Shown piece after piece: positions 38,000 to 50,245 of a DNA stretch of 64,000 nucleotides. The stretch's first letter is position 1. Each line of letters begins with the position of its first letter. Position numbers and translations under genes: made by a program. A model generated the notes under the pieces. The model did not search any database and was not told where the DNA came from. It saw nothing but the letters and a program-made list of their open reading frames with translations. This stretch comes from Trichoplusia ni (Eukaryota; Arthropoda; Insecta; Lepidoptera; Noctuidae), in assembly GCF_003590095.1 (NCBI RefSeq), contig NC_039498.1:1-64000 (forward strand), in the 5' to 3' direction.

Positions 38000-38092
38000 A
38001 TAGTTGCCGCTCTACGCTGTGTATTGCCCTGTCCTGCACCCACAACCATGATAACATTACTTTAAGACGTAATAGTAGAACCTCTGATAGCA
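38000..38092. mobile_element. FB-140 fold-back repeat, copy 9 (degenerate)
   Basis: TAGTTGCCGCTCTACGCTGT followed by CATTACTTTAAGACGTAATA and AGTAGAACCTC matches the right half of the family. The left half is poorly preserved. Confidence 0.4.
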
Positions 38093-39481
38093 CCATTTGC
38101 TTACAGAACCCCAGAAAATAGTTATAACTCTTTGAATACGGAAAAATGCCAATATGCATACATATTGTGCGGGTTATTACGTTTAATTTATGCAAAATTG
38201 GTTTTTATTGGCTGTTACCGCTTATTACGAAATAAAGCTTTAGGTTTATGATCACTCATGCTTATACGAGTTTGGTAATTTGATATTTTAGTCATAATGC
38301 AGTTCTTTTGGAAAAACTTTTGAAACACATGTCTGACTGGTAGTCCTACAATTATCCCGTATAGGCGTTTAGATAATAAACTGTAGAGATCAAAATAAAT
38401 AAGAACGGTACTAGGGTGAAAATTTTGAAAAATACATTTTAGTTTTATGGCAAACGTATCAAATCTATACATATTTAGGCTATGGTTATTTTTTAATTTT
38501 CCATATGACTGCAGGTACTTAATCGTAAGGTACCTACTAATTTCGGAATCAAAGGGATTTATTTTTGCAACAGAAATAAAACAATTTGCATCATCATTGT
38601 CATTTAAAAAACTATATTACTGCAGTCCTGGCTGATTGCGTTCGTACCAAAAAACATTCGCGACACCGAGTAGCGACTATTACGAACTTATGATTACGTT
38701 TTAAACGTGTTTTTTCATCTGCTTGTGTCACATGACATTCATAAGTTATTTCCAAACTTAAATACGATTATTTGTAATAATGTACAACATACCGCATTGG
38801 ATTATAAGAATATATTATACTGTCCGTTAAAGATCAAACATCCCTTAATATGTAGGTGTGTAACAATAATATTACAAATAACCTGTCAATACTGCAAACT
38901 TGAACTGTATTTACTTTTAGAGTCACTTGAAAGAAACTATTTTAAAAATTAACAACTCTATTCTTCAGCCTTAACTTTGTTAACTTTAGACCATCTAGGT
39001 ACCTAATATTAAAATATTTAAGTTGACGAATCCCATTACAAGAAAAAATAGTTATGTCTACATTAGGGCCTAATTAGTCCCACAATCTTAACAACCTCAC
39101 CAGAAAATCCAACATACGTAGTACATATTAACCACTTTCAAATAAATTCTAATATTTATTCTAATTGAACTACTCAACGCCAAAACCAGTCAGAATCCGT
39201 GTTACCTTTCCAGGTTATCGTCCAACAAGATCATGTAGATACACGACAACATTACGTCATGATAACACGAACAACAATGTCGCAATGTCAACGTATCAGG
39301 GAAAGTAGTGATAAGAGTTGCACGACCGTCAACCCGCATTGCCGGTTGGGCAACCAAGATTTATGAATGTTCTAACGCTGTGCATGTATTGGGTACTGGT
39401 AGATTGTGTATAAGGCAATCAAGTCTATAGGTTAGTTCGTTTTTGTACTTTCTCTACACACTCTACTTATATATATGTATA
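38093..39481. other. Non-coding stretch, nothing recognised
   Basis: AT-rich. Frames of 62-85 codons at 38215-38952 show no domain. Confidence 0.5.
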
Positions 39482-39743
39482 CTAGCTGTTGCCCGCGACT
39501 TCGTTCCCGTGGGTAGAAGAAGATGTAAGTTATGATTTATACCCGTCCTGTTTTTCTTTCACATTTTCCATTGTATCTTCGCTCCTATTAGTCGCAGCGT
39601 GATGGTTTATAGCCTAAAGCCTTCCTCGATTAATTGTCTACTCAACACAAAAAGAATTTTTCAATTTGGACCAGTAGTTCCTGAGATTAGCGCGTTCAAA
39701 CAAACAAACAAACAAACTCTTCAGGTTTATATATTAGTATAGA
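39482..39743 (-). mobile_element. Non-autonomous Helitron, copy C (complete)
   Basis: Complete 262-bp copy. On the minus strand it runs from TCTATACTAATATATAAACC to GGGCAACAGCTAG, lying between host A (39481) and T (39744) on the plus strand. It carries (GTTT)n just after the 5' end and the conserved GAACGCGCTAATCTCAGGAA. The 3' hairpin is slightly mutated (GGGAACGAAGTCGCGG). Confidence 0.85.
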
Positions 39744-39764
39744 TTAAAAAGAAGCTAAAAGAAC

Positions 39765-39925
39765 AAATGCCGCTATCATGAGTCGTTGTGTTGCGGGGAG
39801 TTTACGAAACATTCAATTAACACAAATAAGTAAGAACATAAATGCTTGTACTGGGATCAACCCCGCGATACGTTGCATGGTGGTTGTAGTGTGATGGCTA
39901 GATCGATGGGTAGATTATTGCTGCA
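39765..39925 (-). mobile_element. Probable tRNA-derived SINE
   Basis: On the minus strand GCGGGGTTGATCCCAGTACA has a pol III B-box core and is followed by AAGCATTTATGTTC, the usual start of the body of lepidopteran tRNA-derived SINEs. An A box is not clear. It lies 21 bp from Helitron C. Confidence 0.45.
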
Positions 39926-41043
39926 ACTTAACCTTTAAAAACAAATTCACTGTCCATTAATTTAAATTCAGCGTTGTATATGCATGAAAAGGTATTAACT
40001 TAGCAGAAGGTTTATGAATACCGACCGGTTTTATATAGACCATAACAGATATAGACCTCTGGAAACCACGTGTTTACTGATAGTGAAGAAACGCATAAAA
40101 TATTTAAAGACAGTTGACAGTCGAGTTCATCATATGTTGCCTCTTTGGCTGTACTTATCAATTAGGTATTCCCTAAGACGATATATTATCGATTGTTTAT
40201 ATTATACCCATCGTGAAATTTTAGACTTCCCATTTGGGAAAAATAATTCAAATATGCAAAAGAAAGTTTTTTCTTATTCGTAGAACGGTAACTATTTTTA
40301 AATATGGCTTATTGAGTCTTACTTACTCGTAACAGTATTTTTTTTAGTACAAGATTGAAGAATAAATACTTAATACATAGTTTCTATAAAGCATTTTTCG
40401 TGAGTATCATTCCTCCAAGTAATTACTTGAGTCATTAGCACAAAATGTATATGAACATATCAAATCACGCTACTGACCTTTTTGGTCCATTAGTCCTCTC
40501 TAAGAAATATAGCTTGTGAGAAATTATAGGTCTGAGATCGTAATTTACGGAACAATCAGAAGGAAATTAAGTGCGTGAGGCAGAACAGATAAATGCTTTG
40601 GATGCGGGCTTCCGTGATCGAATTCAAGGAGGAATATCATTTAGGTCACATTTTGATTGCACACATAGGTTTTTAATTCAAATAAAAAAAGTAGCGATCG
40701 TTTGAACCTCGCTCCTCTTTGTAAATGCACCTGAAACTGTATCACCTAAAAATACCAGAAAATTCTCTGACCGAGGGTTAAAATTTTATTCACTTTTAAT
40801 TTAATTACAATTTTATTATTGCTTTAAGAAACCGTGATTCCTTCTTTCCTTTGTTATTCACTGCTGGAAATTATCCATGTTTATCGCAACGTAGAAACAG
40901 GTCTATTCCATGCCCAAATCCAGTTAATAGTCTTATGTGTAGAGAAGAGTAGGTACCTATAGGCGGTGGAAAGCCGACATACGCGCAACGAGATCTCACA
41001 GATCATTAAGCTTAGGCACCATTACCTTATAGCTATAGAAAAA
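39926..41043. other. Non-coding stretch, nothing recognised
   Basis: Runs up to the assembly gap. An 89-codon frame at 40014-40283 starts with ATG and is basic and hydrophobic but matches nothing I know; it is treated as chance in AT-rich DNA. Confidence 0.45.
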
Positions 41044-42043
41044 NNNNNNNNNNNNNNNNNNNNNNNNNNNNNNNNNNNNNNNNNNNNNNNNNNNNNNNNN
41101 NNNNNNNNNNNNNNNNNNNNNNNNNNNNNNNNNNNNNNNNNNNNNNNNNNNNNNNNNNNNNNNNNNNNNNNNNNNNNNNNNNNNNNNNNNNNNNNNNNNN
41201 NNNNNNNNNNNNNNNNNNNNNNNNNNNNNNNNNNNNNNNNNNNNNNNNNNNNNNNNNNNNNNNNNNNNNNNNNNNNNNNNNNNNNNNNNNNNNNNNNNNN
41301 NNNNNNNNNNNNNNNNNNNNNNNNNNNNNNNNNNNNNNNNNNNNNNNNNNNNNNNNNNNNNNNNNNNNNNNNNNNNNNNNNNNNNNNNNNNNNNNNNNNN
41401 NNNNNNNNNNNNNNNNNNNNNNNNNNNNNNNNNNNNNNNNNNNNNNNNNNNNNNNNNNNNNNNNNNNNNNNNNNNNNNNNNNNNNNNNNNNNNNNNNNNN
41501 NNNNNNNNNNNNNNNNNNNNNNNNNNNNNNNNNNNNNNNNNNNNNNNNNNNNNNNNNNNNNNNNNNNNNNNNNNNNNNNNNNNNNNNNNNNNNNNNNNNN
41601 NNNNNNNNNNNNNNNNNNNNNNNNNNNNNNNNNNNNNNNNNNNNNNNNNNNNNNNNNNNNNNNNNNNNNNNNNNNNNNNNNNNNNNNNNNNNNNNNNNNN
41701 NNNNNNNNNNNNNNNNNNNNNNNNNNNNNNNNNNNNNNNNNNNNNNNNNNNNNNNNNNNNNNNNNNNNNNNNNNNNNNNNNNNNNNNNNNNNNNNNNNNN
41801 NNNNNNNNNNNNNNNNNNNNNNNNNNNNNNNNNNNNNNNNNNNNNNNNNNNNNNNNNNNNNNNNNNNNNNNNNNNNNNNNNNNNNNNNNNNNNNNNNNNN
41901 NNNNNNNNNNNNNNNNNNNNNNNNNNNNNNNNNNNNNNNNNNNNNNNNNNNNNNNNNNNNNNNNNNNNNNNNNNNNNNNNNNNNNNNNNNNNNNNNNNNN
42001 NNNNNNNNNNNNNNNNNNNNNNNNNNNNNNNNNNNNNNNNNNN
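41044..42043. other. Assembly gap (1,000 N)
   Basis: Exactly 1,000 undetermined bases, a typical placeholder for a gap of unknown true size. Translated frames spanning it are meaningless. Confidence 0.98.
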
Positions 42044-43268
42044 TTTCAGTCAGTTTTGTCACTGATATCATAAAAGCAAAATACTTAATTAAATATAGTT
42101 GTTTTCAGAATTTAATTAAGTTGTGTTGGATTAACTTGTGTTGCTATCGGTACCCGTGCTCTGTACTCCGGGTAAGTGATACGCGCGCGCGCTGCTTGAC
42201 CGCAATACCGCGGCATGGGATGCGCGCGCGCAGGTGCAGGAATAGCTAGTGATTAGATTTCAATTAGTAGCTCGTTGTAGAATGTTTTTGTTTTTAGAAA
42301 AGTTTAGAAGGTGTTTTGAAATAAATGAATGTATTCTACTCCACTGCTTCTTTTCTTTTTCTCTTCTTTACTAATTATTCCGAGGCTCACAGGTTCCACA
42401 ATTGCTACTTTGTTATAAAAAGTATTGAGTATTGAGCAATTGGGACAGATTTGGCAATGCGAAAACGAACATACTTATATTATCTTATATACTAAAATGT
42501 GTGCACGTAAGACTTAAAAAAAATCTAAGATGTAATAAAATTCTAGGTTTGCGTAAGACTTTAAATACTTTAAAGTTAGTTTACTTAGTTCAGCCTAATC
42601 GCAGACCAAATAACTAGGAAATTGATAGTTACCGGATAAGCCACGATTATTTTAATTAATTGCAACATGCCAGATAGAGTATTTAAACGTAGGCTGCACT
42701 TACTTCCTTCCCATTCTAGATAAATTATATCTATTTATTTTCCACTGTATTGTTACTACAAATTTAACCACATTCAGCATTACATGCCCTCAATGATATA
42801 GATTAGGTTAAAACAAAGCAACATATTTCTAGGCGTCAAAAAATCACAGCTTTTAAAACCAGTAAGTCTGAGCATTTGCCAAAACTGATAAGCCTCACAA
42901 AGTCGCAATACATGATAAAAATTGCATTTCCACTAGCATCTTACAACCTAATTATATTTGCACACTTATGCAATAGTTCTGCATCTACTTGGGACTATTC
43001 ATGTCTATACCAGAGATCCTTCAACCTCTCTCTAAAGGATACCACATTGTAGACGTGATATTTTTCAAAGTTTTCAATAAGTCAAGACAACAACATATAA
43101 GACATGTGTCCCTGTGAACGACTTTAAGAACGCCCGGGTCTCGACCTATGATGTGAGCCCGTGAATAAAAAGAAATGCAACCAAAAACATAAAAATAAAT
43201 ATGAATCAAATCCAACCCTTAACAGTACGTGAATGGCTATGCTATAATAAAACATGTTTATTCACCAA
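42044..43268. other. Non-coding stretch with CG-alternating patch near gap
   Basis: At 42179-42240 two CGCGCG runs (ACGCGCGCGCGCTGC and ATGCGCGCGCGCAGG) flank ACCGCAATACCGCGGCATGG. The rest is AT-rich and without a supportable gene. Confidence 0.5.
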
Positions 43269-43350
43269 TCGTATAGTAATCGTTAGTAATTATCGATAAT
43301 CGTTATCATTATCGATTAGCCACTCGACACTTACATCGATGCACGATGTA
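43269..43350. promoter_or_regulatory. Cluster of ATCG / TATCGAT motifs
   Basis: Within 80 bp there are repeated AATCG and ATCGAT words: CAATCG, TAATCG, TTATCGATAATCG, TTATCGATTAG and ACATCGATGC. The density suggests a homotypic binding cluster. TATCGATA-like sites are bound by DREF in insects, and AATCGATTA-type words suit homeodomain or Cut proteins. This is inferred from motifs only. Confidence 0.3.
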
Positions 43351-46309
43351 CAAAGAGTTCTAGGAAAGCGATGTGCGTGAGCCGCCGCAAAGCTGCGCAC
43401 GCGACGATTAACAAACAAACGATGGCAATAGGTTTAAAGGAATTCTGTAAACATAAATATGAATTGTGTTCCTTGTTTTAAAGGAAAATAAATCATTATT
43501 ATCACACGTTAGGAAATATGTAATTGTTAAAGAGGAAGTACCTATTTCGTCATCTAAGGTTGATGTATAAATTAGGAATGAAAATAGAACATAAGAAGAA
43601 TACATAACTGCCCTATGGACAACCTCTTCCTTCCTTTTGGAGACTGTTAAATATTGGTGACCATTTGTAACCTGCATCCCTTGGAAAGCAAGCATCGATT
43701 TGAATATGTTGATCTTTGGCAGTCGTTACATGGAAACGACTTTATTGTAACCACCAGTCTTGGTATAGGATATTACGTAGCTACTGGACTGGAAGCAGAC
43801 TTTAATATACATAGTTAAGCTTGGAGTTAAAGAAGATCCAAAGATCCAATTGAAATGAATTCGAACTAAGAAGGACCTTCTTAGCGAGCAAAATATATCA
43901 AACGTCTTAAATATTGCGGCCCTATTTTATGGGTAAAAATTTATTTCTTATGAGAACGTTATCAAATTACCTTAGATATAGATACTTGAGTTTCTGATTG
44001 TCTCTTAAAAATTGGATAACTATGACCATCAATTCAGTCATTAGCGTATTGTTTTATGCCTCTACTGTCTAGACACGAAATTTTGATAACATTTTAAGAA
44101 CATGACGCATTCCAAATTGTTATCTTGTACTGTCAAAATATGCAACAGTCACTAAGTAGCCAACGCAATGAACAATCACTAAAATTAGTCACAAGTTTAA
44201 CAATCACGAATAAAAATGTTAAAACATTCCTTAGTGGCGCCATAGAGTATTTTATCTATACCTATTGTGTAGTCAAATATTATCAGTGCCTTCGCAAACA
44301 TATACATTTAAAAAAAGAACTTTTAAAACGAAACTGTTTTACTTTTAAGAACAAAACTTTTGAATATTTTATGGTTGCAGACGTTTTACAATAGAAATTC
44401 AATAACTATAAAGTTTTTGTACTATGGAGGTTTTACTTGTTCGATCGTTCTAAACTCTTCGAGTAGTTGAATAAAACTACAGTCGTCTTCGGAAGTGTAC
44501 GATTTTTTTACGAAAATATTATGAATATAATATGACAAGTATCAAACCTTGAATAATACGTTTTCGGTATGATGAAAAACACCTTTTTAAAGGGATGTAA
44601 GGTTTTTGTGTCAGGGGTTTCTTAATTTATGGATTTTATATTTTACGCTTTATTCGGTGCTTCATTACTTCATCAGTATGTTAATATTAGACTTTTAGGC
44701 ACCCAAGATTGGGTCGTTAGCGCATTTAACCGGGTCGCTGGACATCCAAATTTATACCTTTTGTACCCTTCTGATCATATTATTAACACGTAATAGGCAT
44801 CCTAGTTTTTGAGTAGAAAAGCTGTTATAAAACGGAAAAGGTTTTTTAATCAGCATCATAATTTTTCGTTAACAACCAAGGAGAGATATATGAGAATCGT
44901 TTGTGCTGAGATCATGTTGTTTTCCAGTATTTTATTGCTACCGACGTAGTAGATGATTCTACAATCACTTGGTATAAGCTTGATATGAATGCTTTGTATT
45001 TCTAATATTATATTGGAACACTTGTGTGCTTGTATACACAGTTTACGTCTAGTAAGTGCTATCTAATGCAGCGTTTACGAGGCGTTCCTGTATGTTTTCG
45101 GTTTTATGTCTGTCCGTCTGTCTGTCTTGTAGTGTCATCGATTTTTGTACGTCCACAGTTTTATTGCTTGTTTTAAAAGGATTCTATTTTGAGAGTTTAT
45201 TGTTGCTCGCAATGGTTTGAAAATGGAACTTTCGTTTTTGTTATTATTTTGATGTTGAAGTTTATAATCATCTCTTTTTTACTGCTTTTTCGTGTGGTTT
45301 TTAAATTCTTTTTTTTATGAAATGTCTTATATACCATATAAGTAGTATAAATATAGCTTTATACTACGTAGCCTTACGTAAAATGGAATAAAGAATCTGA
45401 GTTCCATCGCTAATAGGTAGACAACGTGTCTTTTTGTGAGTGGGAATCGAAACCAACACACATTGTACAGAATCTATAACGGTAACATCAACTTGTATTT
45501 ACATAGTAGTCACTAAGTAACCTGTATCGGTAACAATACAACAATAAGTTTATATCACTTTACACTACGCTAATTATAACGGAACTTTTCAAACAGAATG
45601 GATGACCGTGTAACTCCCAATCCTATTGAATTCAATTTTCCAGAAAAAAGTCGTCAACAACTGAACATTTTCTCAACTTATTTGACAAAGGAGGCACAGA
45701 CCGTGAAGGCTGGCCTGTGTTTCCTGGCTGCCAATAAATGGAGAAAAACTGTCTAAATACCTAAGTAATTTAAAAAGTTGATGTATTTTTTTGTGATTTT
45801 CGCGCGAATGTCGTTTGTTTTGTTAGAAGTTTTTAGTTTTTTAGAATTGGTGTTTAAAAAAACGAACGGTTCCATTTTTGTTTTAATGTAAAGAGTTCTT
45901 ATGTGAGTAAAATTGTGTATGAGTGAATTAAATAAATTACATTTCTTCTTTACTATCGCATTGAGAGATTTCGAAATTATTCTTGATTAATGCTTTTAGA
46001 ATTATTGCATAAGTTTCCGTTTTCCTCATTTCACTGCTAAGCGTTATCAAATAAGAATCTGCTTATTAAGATCCGTCGTAACACTTATCGACGCGATTGA
46101 TTGGTAATTAATTTTGTATTTAACTAGGTACAGATCATAAATACTTTAGTTGCGAAAAAACATATTAAATTCAATTTACTTGAACAACACAGTAGCTGAA
46201 AGGATATAAAGTGATCGTGTCGTAAAACGAAAATGAGCTTTAATGGTTGGAAATAAGAGTTATAATGTCACTGGTTCATTATACATTGAAGCTCATCTAA
46301 TTACTAAGA
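43351..46309. other. Non-coding stretch with a GTCY microsatellite
   Basis: CGATGTGCGTGAGCCGCCGC at 43370 onward is a CpG-rich patch. A short GTCTGTCCGTCTGTCTGTC run lies near 45106-45126, the microsatellite type carried by a lepidopteran MITE class, but the rest of that MITE is not evident. Frames at 43408-43695 and 44125-44394 have no domain. Confidence 0.5.
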
Positions 46310-46402
46310 GCTTTTAAAAGTAGACTGTACTGGTTATGGAAACGAGACACTACTATACGTAGGATAATATGCTGTCTCGCTTCTACAGTGTTGTTTTAAG
46401 CA
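46310..46402. mobile_element. FB-140 fold-back repeat, copy 10
   Basis: GTTATGGAAACGAGACACTA pairs with ATGCTGTCTCGCTTCTACAG. The outer arms are reduced. It sits directly beside copy 11. Confidence 0.5.
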
Positions 46403-46415
46403 CATATATAGTTCC

Positions 46416-46546
46416 GGGGGTCTACCTCCGTAACTTAAAGCTACATATGTTTCTAATAGCAGTCAAGTGGTGGAAGCGTGACAGCGCACTACACGACGTA
46501 GAGCGACATCTCTCTTCCACAATAGTTCTAAAAAAAGGTGGCCTTA
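46416..46546. mobile_element. FB-140 fold-back repeat, copy 11
   Basis: GGGGGTCTACCTCCGTAACT at the left, GTGGTGGAAGCGTGACAGCG and GAGCGACATCTCTCTTCCAC as the inner pair, and AAAAAGGTGGCCTTAGG at the right. Confidence 0.65.
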
Positions 46547-46552
46547 GGAAAC

Positions 46553-46735
46553 TTATCATCGTCCTAGCTTTTTCCCAACTTTGTTGGGTTCGGCTTCCAA
46601 TTTAACCAGTTTCAACTAAGTACTAGTGTTTTACAAGGAGCGACTGGCTGTCTGACCTCCTCGACCCAGTAACCATGGCAACAGGAACCCCTTAGTTTGT
46701 CTTAATTACTGGACTGAGCTTAATACCTACCTGAA
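46553..46735 (+). repeat. Unclassified dispersed lepidopteran repeat
   Basis: The words CCCAACTTTGTTGGGTTCGG, GTACTAGTGTTTTACAAGGA, GCGACTGGCTGTCTGACCTC and CCCAGTAACC occur in an order I recognise from a common lepidopteran repeat. No coding capacity, and its superfamily is not clear from this truncated copy. Confidence 0.55.
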
Positions 46736-47823
46736 AATTATCTCAATTTTAGAAGGTACCCTACTGGTTGGTACTTATTGGTACTTATTTTCTATCGATA
46801 CCATCGTGTCTCCGATCACATGTTTAAAGCTTATAAGGTACAATGGCAGCGACAAGGTTGTGTTTCGAAATATTATAGGCTGCATAAACAAAAGGCTTCA
46901 AATTAATGTTGTAATGTTAGAATGACGGACAGACAAAGGTCTGAACATAATTCGATTGATGACTGAGGATACGTCACTCATGTGTCATGATAATGCAATC
47001 TGATTGGTGGGGAAAGATTACATTTTGAAATGTTTTCGTATTTTTTTTGATTCTTTTTGTTGAAAATGCCTAGATGATGACTAGGTGTTTGGTTAATTTT
47101 ATGTTTGCAATTATTGAAACGGTGTTTTACTCTGATTTTTGGACCCTGTCTTTAATATAATTTCCAGGATAGGTTTCATTTTTTATTTTTTTGCCTCCAT
47201 TTTTATTTTTGGTAGAACTTTTTCTGACAAAAAAAAATAGTTTCAAAAATAATGGTTGGTAAATATTGCCTTAATAATAACTTAGCAACTAGTAGTAAGT
47301 AACGGTATCGGTAACCAAAATGTTTAAAAATAACTTTTCATTCAGCCTAGCGGCAAAATGATGCCTTATAAAAAACATTGATGATCATTTTGACAAGAGC
47401 AGAGATTGACAACCTATGATATGTTCAAATAATTCAGTTAAGTAGGATACATCCATTACATAAGCTTACAAGTACTTAGATATACAGTTAATTAGTCATT
47501 CCGAGCCATTTTTTGTCCACTACTTAAGTTGCGACATATTACAATACAATTCAAACTGTTTAATAGTTATATGTGGGGTCAGCGAACTCTACATGTTGTA
47601 GGGTGATTGTGTACTTAAAGACATAAAATACAAAAAACGTCTACTTACTGTCTACAAAAATAGTTTCGTTAAATCACGGTTCCAGATACTTAATACAGTT
47701 GTAAAACATTATCGAATAAGTTTATAATATAAAATATTTTTGCGCTATAAAATTTAAACCTGAGTTCACAATCTTTTAAATCACGTAAAAGTTTTCTACA
47801 GTAAAATTAATTTTTCATTATCA
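46736..47823. other. Non-coding stretch, nothing recognised
   Basis: AT-rich, no supportable feature. Confidence 0.55.
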
Positions 47824-47883
47824 TCAGCATCCACAGCCTTTGTCCTCCCACTGCTGGGCATAGGCCTCCCCTTTCTCGTGCCT
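47824..47883 (-). mobile_element. RTE-type LINE 3' coding end
   Basis: The minus strand reads HEKGEAYAQQWEDKGCGC then a stop (47824-47826) followed by TGATAATGA, the C-terminus and simple-repeat tail of an RTE-type LINE. It is severely 5'-truncated. Confidence 0.7.
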
Positions 47884-49627
47884 ATTTCTACGGTCCTATG
47901 CTAGCCTCATCCAGACTCGTCACGAGACTTTTACTAAATCAATTATTACTCAGATATTATTTCTGGAACCTAATTCCTGTAACCTTACATTATTTAATCA
48001 GCAACAACATGAGCTTGGCTATAGCTTCGCGTAGCTACAACTGGACATCCAGCCAGTCCTTGGCACACTACTGAAGTACTACAGTTGGCAGTCTGCCAGA
48101 CATTTTGGCGAGCCGTTTGGCACGATCGCCGGCACTTCATATCGACTTGGCCACTAGAGGGTTGACGTCTAGGTCCAGACCGCACGTGCTTTGAGACTCT
48201 GATCTTGTGGAGGCTTTAAAGAGTGCTGAGTCTAGTTTTCTTTACATATAGGCTATCTGATTCTTCGCCTTAAACAAGAGGGTGGCGATGAGCAAATATA
48301 CTATTCCAATAGAAAAAAATGTCTTTATATCAAGAATAAATACGTCTTTCACATCATACCTCAAAATTGTAGTCTGTAAAGTTTAAATGTGCAGGTAAAT
48401 TGAAGTGGCCTAAGGACCACACATGTAGCGGTACTTGCGCAAGCTCTTAGTTGAAACTTTTACCCAATACGAAGATTTTGAGTTCAGATTTTTTATAGGC
48501 ATTTTAATATCAAAGAGGAATCGCAGTTTGAAACACACTTCGCTGAATAAAGATATATTCTTTGCCACTATAAATATAGTTACCGTTTAACATGGCTAAA
48601 ACATACACATAACATAATCATAATCGGTATCTTTGAAATGAGGCATAGAATTCATAAAAAAAACTTCTAATCAACTGACATTATAAACCACGTTCCAATA
48701 TTAAGATATGATCCAAAATCAATCGAACAAATCAAGCTACGTAACGAACATAACTAATTAATTAATCTAATCAACGGAGTCATTGGAGCGATGTAATAAA
48801 AATTAATGATCTCTCACTTCAATGACAGTAGTACAAAAACTACTGGTAATGGTCCGACTGATGATCAATCACTCATTATCTGTACACATCGGTGGGTAAT
48901 TATGTAGGCACTCGTAAAGGACTGATTTGGTCTAGTGCTCGCTAAATCTGAGAGTTTTGTCTTGGATAAGGTAGGTAAAAAATTAAGATATATTATTTCA
49001 TGGTAAATCCAGATATATTTTTTTTATTATAAGATATACCTAACTTAGTTTCAAGGTAGTCACAGGTAATAATATCACTGTAACATTAAAGACCATCTAG
49101 AGACAATACGCGTTAAAGATTAGCTATTCCTTATTAGTTGTCTTTAATTTTGTATTGTTCACCCATTACATTTTACTGGGAATTTTGAAAGAGTGTAATT
49201 TAATGTTACCTTCGTTATCCTTAAGTAAGGTAGTAGAAACTACTAGAAATCGGTAAAATCTCATACGTGAACAAAAAAAGCCCGAAACGCTAAGTACTAT
49301 TTACCCATGACCCCCTTCCGCACAAATCCCGCATGACATTAGATCCCCCTTCGCGACAGGATATTTGAATTGAGAGTATTTGAACTCGACAAATTGTCGA
49401 GGGGTTTAATTTTAACGGTTATGAGAATCGGATACCGTTGTGACGTGTGTGTCAATTCCTGATGGAGGAAAAGGGTGTGGCGTAAGTGTTTCCTGACGAA
49501 TAAAAAAATCCTAGTTTAAGATAATCATGTGATTGTCTAGGCTTCAATTGCTGTGTGAACCACGTATTTATTATACGTATCATTCGTGTCTGAGTTCAGG
49601 TCTAGTTGATATTCCAAATTAATATTA
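47884..49627. other. Non-coding stretch with a GC-richer segment
   Basis: 48000-48190 is GC-richer than its surroundings and holds a 63-codon minus frame rich in Cys, Ser and Arg without a recognisable domain. The remainder is AT-rich. Confidence 0.45.
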
Positions 49628-49680
49628 TTACCAGCCTATATACGCCCCTCTGCTGGGCAGATACCCCTTTCTATTTTGGG
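49628..49680 (-). mobile_element. LINE 3' end relic with (TAA)-type tail
   Basis: On the minus strand GTATCTGCCCAGCAGAGGGG and GCGTATATAGGCTGGTAATA are followed by ATATTAAT. This resembles the CCCAGCAGTGGG then simple-repeat end of lepidopteran LINEs. Too short to assign to a clade. Confidence 0.45.
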
Positions 49681-50118
49681 ATTGGAAAGCTTGAGTTTTT
49701 TTTTTTTTTATCATATATCACCAATCACCATCATCAATCACCATATTAGCTCATGGCGAGTGACCATTTTCTTCAGCGTCTTTATCCGAAAAGATTATGA
49801 TACTGATACTATCATGTTGGTCTCTAGCTAAAAGAAGATCAAAAGCTGGGGTTCCAAACATTACCAATTTGCAAAAACAAACTATGGAACATCAATATAA
49901 TAAAACGTTTCAACCGAAGCCAAAACAACAAGCACTTGAAGTGAAAGCTTCCATATTATCTACCACTCCAATTAATTAAGCTCGTCTCTAAAAGCGAGCA
50001 CTCAAAACAAACCATAAGGAGCATATGATTAATGCCTGCATTCTATATCAACTTACGTTTGATATGAGTATCATAGTGAATGCAATTAGCCAGTGTCATC
50101 CCACGGGGCCGATGACCT
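49681..50118. other. Non-coding stretch, simple repeats
   Basis: A T run at about 49696-49709 is followed by TCACCAATCACCATCATCAA repeats to about 49745. A 60-codon frame at 49797-49979 has no domain. Confidence 0.5.
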
Positions 50119-50245
50119 GGGGGTCTCCCACCATATCTTGAAGTAATATTGTTGTGGAAGCGTGACAGAGCTATATATAGCGTATAGTGGCATCTCTCTT
50201 CAACATCCGCAATAATGTTACTTTAGGATTTGGTGGTAGGCCCCC
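50119..50245. mobile_element. FB-140 fold-back repeat, copy 12 (well preserved)
   Basis: The left arm GGGGGTCTCCCACCATATCT and the reverse complement of the right end, GGGGGCCTACCACCAAATCC, match at most positions and continue to pair for about 38 bp. The centre is TATATATAGCGTATAGTG. This copy best shows the full palindrome with an unpaired middle. Confidence 0.75.

Noticed and set aside
40014..40283. 89-codon ATG-initiated frame
   Set aside because: No known domain, no splice or promoter context, and comparable chance frames occur throughout this AT-rich window.
40590..40640. GTGATCGAATTCAAGG as a possible pol III B box of a SINE
   Set aside because: No A box, tail or body similarity on either side.
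40966..42249. 427-codon and 349-codon frames, the longest in the window
   Set aside because: They consist almost entirely of undetermined bases from the 1,000-N gap; only a few codons at each end are real.
47994..48185. Minus-strand Cys/Ser/Arg-rich frame in a GC-richer segment
   Set aside because: No domain, no ATG context or splice sites that support an exon.
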